Below are positions 52,182-61,911 of a stretch of DNA of 64,000 nucleotides, piece after piece (within the stretch, counting starts at the first letter, position 1; every line of letters begins with the position of its first letter). A model generated the notes under the pieces. That model saw only the letters and a program-made list of their open reading frames with translations. It was not told the DNA's origin and did no database searches. The stretch is from positions 1,637,665 to 1,701,664 of the forward strand of contig NZ_CP021850.1 in the NCBI RefSeq assembly GCF_002896855.1, written 5' to 3'. The stretch comes from Clostridium thermosuccinogenes (GTDB lineage Bacteria; Bacillota; Clostridia; Acetivibrionales; DSM-5807). The translations under genes and the position numbers were made by a program.

Positions 52182-53228
52182 ATGGACTATACCGAATTGC
52201 TGAAGAAATTGAGCACGTCTTCCGCAGTGTCCGGTCAGGAAAACGGCATATTCTCCTTTGTAAAATCAATTTTTGAAGAATACTGCGACCATGTCGAAGC
52301 CGATAAATTCTTTAACATAATTGGTTTTAAAAAAGGGAGCGGTAATGGAAAGAAGGTAATGATAACCGCCCATTGCGATGAAATAGGCCTCATGGTAAAG
52401 GATATTGAGGATAATGGGTTTGTAAGGGTTACCACTGTAGGAGGGATCGATGCGAGAATACTCCTGGCGCAGGAAGTTGTAATACATGGGAAAAAGGATT
52501 TGTATGGTGTTATAGGTGCAAAACCGCCGCACCTGTTAAAGCCTGAAGAAGCTCAAAAAGCAGTTAAGATCAAGGATTTGTATATAGATACAGGAATTGA
52601 AACCAGCAAGCTGAAAGAGATGGTGTCCATAGGGGATACAATAACATTAAAAGGATCGCCGTCGGTGCTGCAGGGCAGCAGATTCAGCTCCAAAGCTATG
52701 GACAACCGCGCCAGCGTGCTGGCCATGGTGGAAACGATGAAGCAGCTTTCCACAAGGAAGCACGATGCGGATGTTTATTTTGTGGCCACCGTACAGGAAG
52801 AAGTAGGGGCTGCTGGAGCGGAGATTGCGGCATATAATATTGATCCGGATATCGCAATTGTCATAGATGCCTGTCATGGCGAAATGCCGGACTGCCCGAA
52901 AGATTCCATCTTTTCTTTGGGAAAAGGGCCTGCCATTGGTGTCGGACCTGTTCTCCACAGGAATTTGTACCGGAAGCTGGTGGATGTCGCCAAGGAAGAA
53001 AACATACCTTATCAGATCGATGTGGAACCTGGAAACACGGGGACTGAAGCTTGGGAAACTCAGGTATCCCGATCCGGCATTCCCACCGCGTTGCTGTCAA
53101 TACCTGTAAGGTACATGCATACACCGGTGGAAACTTTGGATGTCAACGACGTAAAAAATACTGGCAAACTGGCTGCAGACTTTGTAAGCATGCCGGCTAA
53201 GGAAATGGAGGGATTGCTTTGCTTCTGA
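52182..53228 (+). CDS. M42 family metallo-aminopeptidase, copy 1
   Basis: 348 residues. M42 enzymes form tetrahedral dodecamers (TET) that trim peptides from the N-terminus. Metal and catalytic motifs in order: T-A-H-C-D-E-I-G, A-M-D-N-R-A, V-Q-E-E-V-G-A-A-G, I-V-I-D-A-C-H-G, Y-M-H-T-P-V-E. GAGGTG lies before the ATG, and TATAAT at 52144-52149 may be its minus-10 just outside the ISLre2 end. It overlaps the next copy by 10 bases. Confidence 0.93.
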   Translation: MDYTELLKKLSTSSAVSGQENGIFSFVKSIFEEYCDHVEADKFFNIIGFKKGSGNGKKVMITAHCDEIGLMVKDIEDNGFVRVTTVGGIDARILLAQEVVIHGKKDLYGVIGAKPPHLLKPEEAQKAVKIKDLYIDTGIETSKLKEMVSIGDTITLKGSPSVLQGSRFSSKAMDNRASVLAMVETMKQLSTRKHDADVYFVATVQEEVGAAGAEIAAYNIDPDIAIVIDACHGEMPDCPKDSIFSLGKGPAIGVGPVLHRNLYRKLVDVAKEENIPYQIDVEPGNTGTEAWETQVSRSGIPTALLSIPVRYMHTPVETLDVNDVKNTGKLAADFVSMPAKEMEGLLCF

Positions 53229-54274
53229 AGGAACTTACGGAACTGACCGGAGTATCAGGGAATGAATATGAAGTCCGGGAGTACATTAAAAGGGAAGCCG
53301 GGAAGTATGATGTCGATATAAAAACGGATTCCATGGGAAACCTCATAGTATTCAAAAAGGGTAAAAACCCCAGGTATAAGGTAATGCTTTCCGCCCATAT
53401 GGATGAAGTCGGCTTTATTGTCACAGGATACGGTGAGTTCGGAACAATAAAGTTCAGCACTGTTGGTGGTATAGATTCGAGAATATTGCTGGGGAAAAAG
53501 GTTCTTGTAGGCGAAAAGAAGATTCCCGGAGTGATCGGATGCAAACCTGTACATTTGCAAAGCAAAGATGAAAGGGATTCCAACCTGAAAATCAGCAGCA
53601 TGTACATAGACATTGGAGTCGATAAAAAAGAGGAAGCCGAAAAGCTTGCTCCTCTGGGAGAATATATAGCCTTTTACAGCGAATATACGGAGTTCGGGGA
53701 AGACTGCATAAAGGCAAAAGCTTTGGACGACCGCGTGGGCTGTGCTGTTTTGCTGGATGCACTGAAATATGATTATAATTTTGATCTGTACGCCTGCTTT
53801 ACCACCCAGGAAGAGGTGGGACTCAGGGGAGCAAAGGTTGCGGCTTATACTGTTGACCCGGATGTGGCACTGGTTTTGGAGGGGACTACCTGCTCCGATG
53901 TTCCCGGAGCTGAAAAGTATGAATATTCAACTATCCTGGGAAAAGGTGCGGCTTTGACCCTGGCCGATGCGACCACCTATGTGGACAGGAACTTTGTAAA
54001 CTATATCTATAATCTGGCAGTGGAAAACAATATTGAAGTCCAGTTCAAACAGACCATTTCCGGAGGGAATGACGCAGGATCGATACACAAGTCAAGAAGC
54101 GGCGTCAAGGTTGCATCCATATCTGTTCCATGCAGATACATCCATTCGCCGGTATCGGTGATGAGCAGGAAGGATTTTGAAAGCGTAAAGAGCATAACAA
54201 ACCTTGTATTGGCTAAATTCAGCCAAAACCTGGATGTCATAAAGGCGATAAAGGAAGGACGCCCGGTATTATAA
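53219..54274 (+). CDS. M42 family metallo-aminopeptidase, copy 2
   Basis: 351 residues, TTG start 8 bases after GGAGG and inside the end of copy 1. Motifs: S-A-H-M-D-E-V-G-F, A-L-D-D-R-V-G-C, T-Q-E-E-V-G-L-R-G, L-E-G-T-T-C-S-D-V-P instead of the I-D-x-x-H-G type in copy 1, and Y-I-H-S-P-V-S. Its metal set and thus substrate preference may differ from copy 1. The product is cytosolic. Confidence 0.93.
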   Translation: MLLKELTELTGVSGNEYEVREYIKREAGKYDVDIKTDSMGNLIVFKKGKNPRYKVMLSAHMDEVGFIVTGYGEFGTIKFSTVGGIDSRILLGKKVLVGEKKIPGVIGCKPVHLQSKDERDSNLKISSMYIDIGVDKKEEAEKLAPLGEYIAFYSEYTEFGEDCIKAKALDDRVGCAVLLDALKYDYNFDLYACFTTQEEVGLRGAKVAAYTVDPDVALVLEGTTCSDVPGAEKYEYSTILGKGAALTLADATTYVDRNFVNYIYNLAVENNIEVQFKQTISGGNDAGSIHKSRSGVKVASISVPCRYIHSPVSVMSRKDFESVKSITNLVLAKFSQNLDVIKAIKEGRPVL

Positions 54275-54385
54275 TTCACTTTACATGAGTCGTATTTTGC
54301 CCTTTGTGACTGCAAAATGCGGCCGGTACTGATTCTTTTCTTAGAATATCGTGTTAATAAATTACTGTTTTAGGAGGTATGGCAT

Positions 54386-55363
54386 ATGTTTGATTTAGTG
54401 AGAAAATTGTCCGACGCCTTCGGAGTATCGGGCAATGAGGAGGAAATAAGAGCGGTAATCACGGAGGAAATCAAGGATAAAGTCGATGACATATATACAG
54501 ATACCTTAGGAAATCTGATTGCCGTAAAAAAGGGAACAGGCAGAAAGATAATGCTGGATGCCCATATGGATGAGATAGGGGTTATGGCAACCTTTATTGA
54601 TGACAATGGTTTCATAAGGTTTTCCAATCTGGGATGGGTATATCAGTACTTCGCCCTGGGACAGAAGGTCAGATTCAAAAACGGAACAATAGGCTCCGTG
54701 TTCTATGAGGAAAAGCTGGATGATATGAAAAACCTCAAGCTTTCCCGAATGTATATCGATATTGGAGCAAAAAGCAGAGAAGAGGCTGAAAAAAAGGTAA
54801 GGATAGGAGATACCGCATGCTTTGTAGGTGATGCTGTTCAAACCGGAGACATGATCATATCCAAGGCTCTGGACAACAGAAGCGGATGTGCCGTCCTCAT
54901 AAAGGTAATTCAGAATTTACCTGAGACTGACAATGAACTGTACTTTGTATTTACGGTCCAGGAAGAGTTGGGACTGAGAGGAGCTAGAACTGCGGCATAC
55001 CAGATTCAGCCTGATATAGCTATAGCTATAGATGTTACAGATACGGGAGATACGCCGGAGTGCCATCCCATGGCTGTCAAATGCGGCGCCGGACCAACGA
55101 TAAAAATAAAGGACAGCTCCCTCATCTGCCATCCTGAAGTTAAAAGGCTTCTGGAGGATGCTGCAAAGGAAATCGGCATACCTTATCAGTATGAAGTGCT
55201 GGAAAGCGGTGGAACGGATGTAGGAGCAATTCATACGGCAGTGGGAGGAGTCCCTTCCGGTGCTGTATCCATACCATGCAGATATATACACAGCCCTGTG
55301 GAGACGGCAAGCCTCAGCGATATGGAAAATGCAGTTAAGCTATTGGTTCAGGCGGTTAAATAG
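54386..55363 (+). CDS. M42 family metallo-aminopeptidase, copy 3
   Basis: 325 residues, the shortest copy. Motifs: D-A-H-M-D-E-I-G-V, A-L-D-N-R-S-G-C, V-Q-E-E-L-G-L-R-G, A-I-D-V-T-D-T-G-D-T-P, Y-I-H-S-P-V-E-T. GGAGGT lies before the ATG, 111 bases after copy 2, probably the same transcript. Mixed M42 hetero-dodecamers are known in archaea and some bacteria; three adjacent genes would allow this. After the stop, a hairpin without a T tract lies at 55400-55447 (GAAACAAGG/CCTTGTTTC). Confidence 0.93.
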   Translation: MFDLVRKLSDAFGVSGNEEEIRAVITEEIKDKVDDIYTDTLGNLIAVKKGTGRKIMLDAHMDEIGVMATFIDDNGFIRFSNLGWVYQYFALGQKVRFKNGTIGSVFYEEKLDDMKNLKLSRMYIDIGAKSREEAEKKVRIGDTACFVGDAVQTGDMIISKALDNRSGCAVLIKVIQNLPETDNELYFVFTVQEELGLRGARTAAYQIQPDIAIAIDVTDTGDTPECHPMAVKCGAGPTIKIKDSSLICHPEVKRLLEDAAKEIGIPYQYEVLESGGTDVGAIHTAVGGVPSGAVSIPCRYIHSPVETASLSDMENAVKLLVQAVK

Positions 55364-55595
55364 AACATCGAGGTTATCGATTGAGCCATTGATAAGAATG
55401 AAACAAGGATTTAAGAATGCTGCTGCAAGAAAACTCCACCTTGTTTCAGGGTAAAGTTTGTTTTAAAGATTTTAAGTTTGCTTCCCAAGGTGCGGTAATT
55501 TTGAGGAATCCAGGACGCAGTTTTAACAGCCGTAGGACTGGATGCTCCATGACTGTGAGTGGGAAAATACAAGCAAACAACAGGAGGTGTCTGGA

Positions 55596-57230
55596 ATGAA
55601 AATCACCTTTTTAGGAGCTGCAAAAACGGTGACCGGTTCCTGCTATTTTATTGAAACCAGCAGCTGCAAGATGCTTGTGGACTGTGGCATGTTTCAGGGC
55701 AGTTCAAAAGAAGAGACATTGAATGAAGAAGATTTCCCTTTTAATCCTTCGGAACTGAATTATGTGTTGCTGACCCATGCTCATATAGACCACAGCGGCC
55801 GCATACCAAAGCTGTATGTGGATGGTTTCAAGGGGGAGATCATCGCCACAAAGGCTACAAAAGAGCTATGTGAAATAATGCTGCCGGATAGCGGATATAT
55901 ACAGGAGTCCGAAGCCGAGTGGAAGAACAGGAAGAGGCAAAGGGCAGGGAAGCCCCCTGTAAAACCCCTGTATACCTATAAGGATGCCGTCGACTGTCTG
56001 AAGCTTTTTAGAAGCGTGAAATACGACGAGATGCGGAACCTTACAGAGGATATAAGAGTAAGGTTCAGGGATGCCGGTCACATATTGGGATCCTCAATAA
56101 TAGAGCTGTGGATCAGGGAAAAGGGATCAGAGATAAAGGTGGTTTTCTCCGGAGACCTCGGAAACAAAAACATCCCTATATTGCGGGACCCGACCATCAT
56201 AGAGGATGCTGATTATTTAGTCATTGAGTCCACCTACGGAAACAAGGTTCATGGAAAAAGCAAGGACAGGGTGGAGGATTTTGTGAACATTATAAACGAA
56301 ACCATAGACAGGGGTGGAAATGTAGTAATTCCTTCCTTTGCGGTGGGTAGAACCCAGGAGGTAATATATGACCTGAATAAGAAGCGGGAGAAGTATGATG
56401 CGAGGTATGACAAGTTTTTCAACGCACCCGTATATGTGGATAGTCCCCTGGCTACCAGCGCTACCGAAGTGTTCAGAAGAAATCTGGACTGCTATGATGA
56501 AGAAGCGAGGGAATATATAGAAAACGGAGATAATCCCCTGGATTTTCCCGGCCTCCGTTTTACAAAAACTCCAGAAGAATCAAAGGCTTTAAACGAGAAA
56601 AAAGAGAGCATGGTCATCATATCAGCCAGCGGGATGTGCGATGCCGGAAGGATTAAGCATCATTTAAAGCACAACCTGTGGAGGAGCGAATCCACCATCC
56701 TGTTTGTGGGATATCAGGCAGAGGGGACACTTGGAAGAAGGCTTTTGGACGGAGCAAAAACAGTTAAGATATTCGGAGAAGAAATATCCGTAAATGCGCG
56801 CATAGAGATGCTGGAAGGCCTTTCCGGCCATGCCGACAAAGAGGGGCTGATGTCCTGGCTGCAGGGATTCAAAAAGAAACCGGAAAAGGTGTTCATAGTC
56901 CATGGCGAAGAAAATGTGATGGCCGATTTCTCCGAAGCGGTAAAAGAGAACTTGGGAGTGGAAACCGTAATTCCGGAAAGGGGACAATCCTTCGTAATAG
57001 GCGCCAGAGGTGCCATGGATGAGGCTGAAAAGCTCATTCCCGACGTATCCTTCAAGCGTCTGGCTGTTATCGACATTCTTGAAACCCTCAAGGAAGAGTT
57101 CGATTTCCTGTCGGATGAAATTATCAATGATTTAAAGCAGGATAAAGAGGATGAGGAAGTGGATAAACTCAGAGCCAGACTTAAAAAGCTGGAATCGGAG
57201 ATACTGGACGTACTAAAGCAAATGGGGTAA
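55596..57230 (+). CDS. Metallo-beta-lactamase/beta-CASP hydrolase
   Basis: 544 residues from ATG 55596 with AGGAGG upstream. MBL core with L-T-H-A-H-I-D-H-S-G (zinc motif), F-S-G-D-L-G (about 185), then the beta-CASP insert with P-S-F-A-V-G-R-T-Q-E-V, S-A-S-G-M-C-D-A-G-R-I-K-H and G-H-A-D-K-E; the last His motif is V-H-G-E-E. This is the YSH1/CPSF-like RNA-processing exonuclease group, related to RNase J but without its C-terminal domains. A charged coiled-coil segment (about 500-540) ends it. RNA is the likely substrate. Confidence 0.9.
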   Translation: MKITFLGAAKTVTGSCYFIETSSCKMLVDCGMFQGSSKEETLNEEDFPFNPSELNYVLLTHAHIDHSGRIPKLYVDGFKGEIIATKATKELCEIMLPDSGYIQESEAEWKNRKRQRAGKPPVKPLYTYKDAVDCLKLFRSVKYDEMRNLTEDIRVRFRDAGHILGSSIIELWIREKGSEIKVVFSGDLGNKNIPILRDPTIIEDADYLVIESTYGNKVHGKSKDRVEDFVNIINETIDRGGNVVIPSFAVGRTQEVIYDLNKKREKYDARYDKFFNAPVYVDSPLATSATEVFRRNLDCYDEEAREYIENGDNPLDFPGLRFTKTPEESKALNEKKESMVIISASGMCDAGRIKHHLKHNLWRSESTILFVGYQAEGTLGRRLLDGAKTVKIFGEEISVNARIEMLEGLSGHADKEGLMSWLQGFKKKPEKVFIVHGEENVMADFSEAVKENLGVETVIPERGQSFVIGARGAMDEAEKLIPDVSFKRLAVIDILETLKEEFDFLSDEIINDLKQDKEDEEVDKLRARLKKLESEILDVLKQMG

Positions 57231-57295
57231 GCCTTCTCTATTATCACATTTGTGTTGATCGGATTTGTTTAAATCTTAGTATGACAAATAATGCT

Positions 57296-57323
57296 AAGGG
57301 GTTGAAAAACCCCTTTTCTTTTC
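57296..57323 (+). terminator. Terminator of the beta-CASP gene
   Basis: AAGGGG pairs with CCCCTT (57296-57315), followed by TTCTTTTCTT. The gap on to the symporter at 57484 shows nothing else. Confidence 0.75.
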
Positions 57324-57483
57324 TTTGATAATGCTTTAAAATATAAATTGTAATTAACAACTTTTGCTTATTTTCCGGACAGCTTGGGATGGACTGGAAC
57401 TAAGTTCTGTATTTTCAATCCGGAATTTGGGCAGAGAGGTAGAATGGTAGGTAGTGAATTCAATTACGGAAGGATGGTAGGAC

Positions 57484-58980
57484 ATGTTAAAGTATGCATT
57501 TCTTTTGCTTTTTGTTGCTCTTATGGTCGGAGTCGGACTGTACAGCAAAAAGAAAGTAACCACAGTTCAGGATTTTTTTCTGGGTGGAAGGCAAATGGGC
57601 CCTTGGATCTCGGCTTTTGCTTACGGCACGACATATTTTTCAGCGGTCATTTTCATCGGGTATGCAGGTAAAAGCGGATGGAGCTTTGGTATCTCCGCCA
57701 CTTGGATAGGCATAGGCAATGCCTTGTTGGGCAGCTTGCTTGCGTGGTTGGTGCTGGCAAAAAGGACCAGAAAAATGACCCATGAGCTGAATGCTTCCAC
57801 AATGCCGGAATTTTTTGAAAAAAGATATGGCAGCAAAGCCATGAAAATAGCGACTGCTCTCATTATCTTTGTTTTCCTGGTGCCTTATTCCGCATCGGTG
57901 TATCAGGGATTGAGCTATTTGTTTGAAAAGGTTTTTGGAATCCCTTTTATTTACTGCATGTTGTCTATAGCGGTACTCACAGGAGTATATCTGCTTCTGG
58001 GAGGATATGTAGCTACGGCTATTAATGACTTTGTACAGGGTATAATCATGCTGATCGGCCTTGCGCTGATGCTATTCTTTGTGGTTTCCCATCCTATGGT
58101 TGGGGGCTTGGGCGAGGGTATCAGAAAGCTGTCGGAGATTCCCGGAGACGGTGAGAACCTGGTAAAAATTTTCAGTGGTCAGCCCCTGGATTTGCTTTCC
58201 TTAATTATTCTCACCAGCATGGGTACCTGGGGACTCCCGCAAATGGTTCATAAGTTTTATGCCATTAAAAATGATGATGCCATAAAAAAGGCAACGATAG
58301 TATCGACGGTATTTGCTGTTATAATAGCCGGAGGGGCATATTTTGCGGGTGCGTTCGGAAGATTGTTCCTTGACAATACCGTTCCTTTATATAATGGGAA
58401 GCCGAATTACGATATGATAATGCCCAATATGTTGGATATTGCCCTGCCTGATGCATTGATGGGGATTATAATTATTCTTGTGCTGTCGGCTTCAATGTCC
58501 ACTTTATCTTCTCTGGTGCTGGTTTCCAGTTCGGCAATATCCTTGGATCTGGTTCAGGGAGTGCTGTTCCCCAAAATGAAAAAAGAAAAAGTTATGCTGC
58601 TTATGAGAGTTTTGTGTGTAGTGTTTATTGCCTTTTCTTTTATAGTAGCCATAACTCCTAACGCCATACTCACGTTGATGTCGTTCTCATGGGGTACGGT
58701 GGCCGGTGCGTTTCTTGCTCCCTTTTTATACGGCCTGTACTGGAAGGGAACCACAAAAGCCGGTGCATGGGCAGGCTTTATTGCCGGATTTGCTTGCTCC
58801 ATAGGAAGTACGATTTACTTTGGAATGAATGCTGCATTAGCTCCTAAAATCGGAGCTGTGTCGATGATAGTTTCACTTATAGCAGTGCCGGTGGTGAGTT
58901 TCGTTACTTCCAAGCTCCCTCAGCGCCATGTGGACAAAGTATTCGATACAATACGAAGCAGTACTGAGGCAGCTTCATAA
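57484..58980 (+). CDS. Sodium:solute symporter (SSS family)
   Basis: 498 residues with about 13 hydrophobic segments. The SSS signature region G-G-R-Q-M-G-P-W near residue 35 and the G-G-Y-V-A-T-A-I-N-D-F-V-Q-G segment (about 175) are as in PutP/PanF-like carriers. It uses a sodium gradient to import a small solute, possibly an amino acid or carboxylate; the substrate is not decidable from sequence. Nearby peptidases and IorAB suggest an amino acid. The gene is monocistronic, followed by the repeat region. Confidence 0.9.
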   Translation: MLKYAFLLLFVALMVGVGLYSKKKVTTVQDFFLGGRQMGPWISAFAYGTTYFSAVIFIGYAGKSGWSFGISATWIGIGNALLGSLLAWLVLAKRTRKMTHELNASTMPEFFEKRYGSKAMKIATALIIFVFLVPYSASVYQGLSYLFEKVFGIPFIYCMLSIAVLTGVYLLLGGYVATAINDFVQGIIMLIGLALMLFFVVSHPMVGGLGEGIRKLSEIPGDGENLVKIFSGQPLDLLSLIILTSMGTWGLPQMVHKFYAIKNDDAIKKATIVSTVFAVIIAGGAYFAGAFGRLFLDNTVPLYNGKPNYDMIMPNMLDIALPDALMGIIIILVLSASMSTLSSLVLVSSSAISLDLVQGVLFPKMKKEKVMLLMRVLCVVFIAFSFIVAITPNAILTLMSFSWGTVAGAFLAPFLYGLYWKGTTKAGAWAGFIAGFACSIGSTIYFGMNAALAPKIGAVSMIVSLIAVPVVSFVTSKLPQRHVDKVFDTIRSSTEAAS

Positions 58981-59010
58981 ATAGATCTTCAATGGGGTTT
59001 CAATGAAGCT

Positions 59011-59070
59011 TCAGTAAGCTTTAATAAGCTTTAATAAGCTTTAATAAACTTTAATAAACTTTAATAAGCA
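59011..59070. repeat. 10-bp tandem repeat TTAATAAGCT
   Basis: Six units in perfect 10-base phase, variants AGCT/AACT: three TTAATAAGCT-type then two TTAATAAACT and a TTAATAAGCA. It sits 30 bases after the symporter stop. Related degenerate AAGCTT-rich sequence continues to about 59110. Confidence 0.8.
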
Positions 59071-59600
59071 TAATTAGCTTAATTGGCCTTCAAAAAGCTT
59101 TAATGAAGAAATTATAATTAAACTTAAATAAAATTAGAACCCGGCTGCCTGAAGAGCTGCCTTGAGAAATGTAGAAGCTTAATTAAAGGACAAGGATTGA
59201 CGGAAGGATATGACATAAAAGATTTACTTTTTACAAATATAAGTTTAAAATATAATAAATAGTAAGTTGACTCGCTAACACGAAGCTTTGATAGTGTTGT
59301 TCTTACTTTAATTATTTTCACAGCACTATCTTTGATAGCCGGTACAACGGATTGAATTATGCAGGTCGCACTTAAAGTAAAGGTGCGACTTGCCGTATTG
59401 ACCGGCAAAAATCATAATCAATTTGCATGGGCATATACGCGTATGCGCATCAGGTGCACATGGCAATGTTGCGCAAACCTAAACACATACGCATTTTTTC
59501 GGTGTTCTTGCCGATAAAATTAGCTGATTGCAAGTAAACTGCATGCTAGGGGTATTAACATTCTGCATACAGTCATAATATCAATTTGGAGGTCATGTTA
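59071..59600 (+). promoter_or_regulatory. Long leader of iorAB with palindromes
   Basis: 530 bases without a gene. Hairpins: GATAGTG/CACTATC at 59291-59338, GTCGCAC/GTGCGAC at 59367-59393. Then four perfect palindromes in 42 bases: ATACGCGTAT (59435-59444), ATGCGCAT (59443-59450), GTGCAC (59454-59459), TTGCGCAA (59469-59476). No known riboswitch is recognised. Promoter boxes are not clear. Confidence 0.4.
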
Positions 59601-61352
59601 ATGAAAAAAATGATGCTTGGCAATGAAGCCGTTGCCAGAGGTGCATTTGAAGCTGGAGTTACCGTAGCGACTGCATATCCTGGAACACCAAGTACGGAAA
59701 TTACAGAGAATCTGGCAAAGTATGATGAAGTATATTCCGAGTGGTCGCCAAATGAAAAAGTGGCGTTGGAGACAGCTATAGGAGCTTCGATAGCCGGTGC
59801 AAGATCCATATGCTCCATGAAGCATGTCGGTCTTAATGTAGCCGCGGATCCTTTGTTTACATTATCTTATACAGGTGTGAACGGAGGTCTGGTGATAATG
59901 GTTGCTGATGACCCCGGAATGCACAGCTCCCAGAATGAGCAGGACAGCAGGTACTATGCCAGATCGTCAAAAGTGCCTATGCTAGAGCCCGCCGACAGTC
60001 AGGAGTGCAAGGATTTCGTCAAGACAGCCTTTGAAATAAGCGAAAGGTACGACTGTCCCGTCATAGTCAGGCTGACGACCAGGATTGCCCATTCCCGTAG
60101 TCTGGTGGAGGTAGAAGACCGAATTGAATATAAGCTAAAGGATTACATAAAGGATTACAACAAATATGTGATGATGCCGGGAATGGCAAGAAAACGCCAT
60201 GAGATAGTTGAAAAGAGGATGGAGGAGCTGAGGGAATTTTCCGACAGCACATCCCTGAACAGAGTGGAGGGAACAAGCAAGGATATAGGCGTCATCACCA
60301 GCGGCATAGCATATCAATATGCCAAAGAGGTTTTTGGGGATAATGCATCCTTTCTGAAGCTGGGAATGGTCCATCCCTTGCCGGAGAAGCTGATAAGGGA
60401 TTTTGCCAGCGAGGTAAAAACTCTCTATGTTATAGAAGAGCTGGAACCTTTTATAGAAGACTTTGTAAAGAGCCTAGGCATCAAAGTGATAGGAAAAGAT
60501 TTGCTTCCGGTTACAGGAGAGCTCAGTGCCCGCCTTATCAAGGAAAGATTGCTGGGAGAGAAATTGCCAAAAGCACCTGCCATAGAGGAGAATATACCCG
60601 GAAGGCCTCCGGTAATGTGTCCCGGTTGCCCTCACAGGGGGACTTACTATGTTCTGAAAAAGCTGAAGCTGAGGGTAAATGGGGATATAGGGTGCTATAC
60701 GTTGGGAGCTCTTCCTCCGACGGAATCCATGGATACCTGTGTATGTATGGGTGCCAGCATAGGTATGGCCCATGGAATGGAAAAGGCGAGAGGCCGTGAT
60801 TTCGGAAAGAAAACTGTGGCAATACTGGGAGACTCAACCTTTATCCATTCAGGGATAACCGGTTTGATCGATGTTGTTTATAATAAAGGAAATTCTACGG
60901 TCATCATTCTGGACAATTCCATCACAGGAATGACAGGGCATCAGGACAATCCCACTACAGGCTTTACCATTAAAGGTGAGCCTACCAGACAGGTTGACCT
61001 TGTCAAGCTAGCCCAAGCGATTGGAATTGACAGGGTAAAGGTGGTGGATTCCTTTGACCTCAAGGAATTGGAAAATGTGATCAGAGAAGAAGTAAATGCG
61101 GATGAGCCTTCAGTTATTATATCTCAAAGACCCTGTGCGCTTCTAAAGAATGTGAAATATGAAGGAACACAGCATATAAACGATAAGTGCAGATACTGCA
61201 AAATGTGTTTATCCCTTGGATGCCCCGCCCTTGTGGACAGAGGCGATCATGTGGAAATTGATGAGGCATTGTGCGTAGGATGTAAATTGTGCAGCAAGCT
61301 GTGCAGATTTGATGCGATTGAAAAGGCTGGTGATAATAATGCAAAAGCTTAA
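59601..61352 (+). CDS. iorA: Indolepyruvate ferredoxin oxidoreductase, alpha subunit
   Basis: 583 residues from ATG 59601, 8 bases after GGAGG; the ATG at 59595 is too close and TTG 59586 overlaps it. It oxidises aryl pyruvates (from Trp, Phe, Tyr) to aryl-acetyl-CoA and passes electrons to ferredoxin. The N-terminal pyrimidine-binding part (V-A-T-A-Y-P-G-T-P-S-T-E), a TPP-binding part with G-D-I-G-C-Y-T-L-G and G-D-S-T-F-I-H-S-G, and a C-terminal ferredoxin domain with two 4Fe-4S sets (C-x-x-C-x-x-C and C-V-G-C-K-L-C-S-K-L-C) are all there. It overlaps iorB by 14 bases. Confidence 0.95.
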   Translation: MKKMMLGNEAVARGAFEAGVTVATAYPGTPSTEITENLAKYDEVYSEWSPNEKVALETAIGASIAGARSICSMKHVGLNVAADPLFTLSYTGVNGGLVIMVADDPGMHSSQNEQDSRYYARSSKVPMLEPADSQECKDFVKTAFEISERYDCPVIVRLTTRIAHSRSLVEVEDRIEYKLKDYIKDYNKYVMMPGMARKRHEIVEKRMEELREFSDSTSLNRVEGTSKDIGVITSGIAYQYAKEVFGDNASFLKLGMVHPLPEKLIRDFASEVKTLYVIEELEPFIEDFVKSLGIKVIGKDLLPVTGELSARLIKERLLGEKLPKAPAIEENIPGRPPVMCPGCPHRGTYYVLKKLKLRVNGDIGCYTLGALPPTESMDTCVCMGASIGMAHGMEKARGRDFGKKTVAILGDSTFIHSGITGLIDVVYNKGNSTVIILDNSITGMTGHQDNPTTGFTIKGEPTRQVDLVKLAQAIGIDRVKVVDSFDLKELENVIREEVNADEPSVIISQRPCALLKNVKYEGTQHINDKCRYCKMCLSLGCPALVDRGDHVEIDEALCVGCKLCSKLCRFDAIEKAGDNNAKA

Positions 61353-61911
61353 TATAATGATAGTTGGAGTAGGCGGTCAGGGGACTTTGCTGGCCAGCAA
61401 GGTTTTAGGCCATGTGGCAATGAAGGAGTCCTATGATGTGAAGGTATCCGAGGTGCATGGCATGTCCCAGAGGGGTGGAAGCGTTGTAACCTATGTAAAG
61501 CTGGGACCAAAAGTTTATTCACCGCTGGTGGAAAAGGGAGAAGCGGATATCATACTGGCGTTCGAAAAGCTCGAAGCCTTGAGATGGCTGGAATATCTTA
61601 AGGATGGCGGCAAGCTCATAGTTAACGATCAGGAAATCGACCCGATGCCGGTCATCATTCGCAAGGCGAAATATCCTGAAAACATACTTCCGAGGATTAA
61701 AGAAAAGTATGCCAATACCATTTCGCTGGATGCCTTATCTATAGCAAGACAGTGCGGAAATATTAAGGCAGTGAATACGGTTTTGCTGGGTGTACTGGCC
61801 AAATCCACGAATATAGCGAAGGAAACATGGATAGAAAGCATAAAAGAGGTTGTGCCTGCCAAATTTGTTGATGTAAACCTCAAAGCCTTTGAAGCAGGCT
61901 ATGCCATATAG
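61339..61911 (+). CDS. iorB: Indolepyruvate ferredoxin oxidoreductase, beta subunit
   Basis: 190 residues from ATG 61339, with GGTGATA just upstream and inside iorA. The pyruvate-ferredoxin oxidoreductase gamma fold is marked by V-G-V-G-G-Q-G-T-L-L-A-S and V-S-E-V-H-G-M-S-Q-R-G-G-S. It forms the catalytic dimer with IorA. Both subunits are complete and of usual length. No clear terminator follows. Confidence 0.95.
   Translation: MQKLNIMIVGVGGQGTLLASKVLGHVAMKESYDVKVSEVHGMSQRGGSVVTYVKLGPKVYSPLVEKGEADIILAFEKLEALRWLEYLKDGGKLIVNDQEIDPMPVIIRKAKYPENILPRIKEKYANTISLDALSIARQCGNIKAVNTVLLGVLAKSTNIAKETWIESIKEVVPAKFVDVNLKAFEAGYAI

Noticed and set aside
59011-59070. CRISPR or origin iterons
   Set aside because: A 10-bp continuous tandem has no spacers, and no replication gene is nearby.
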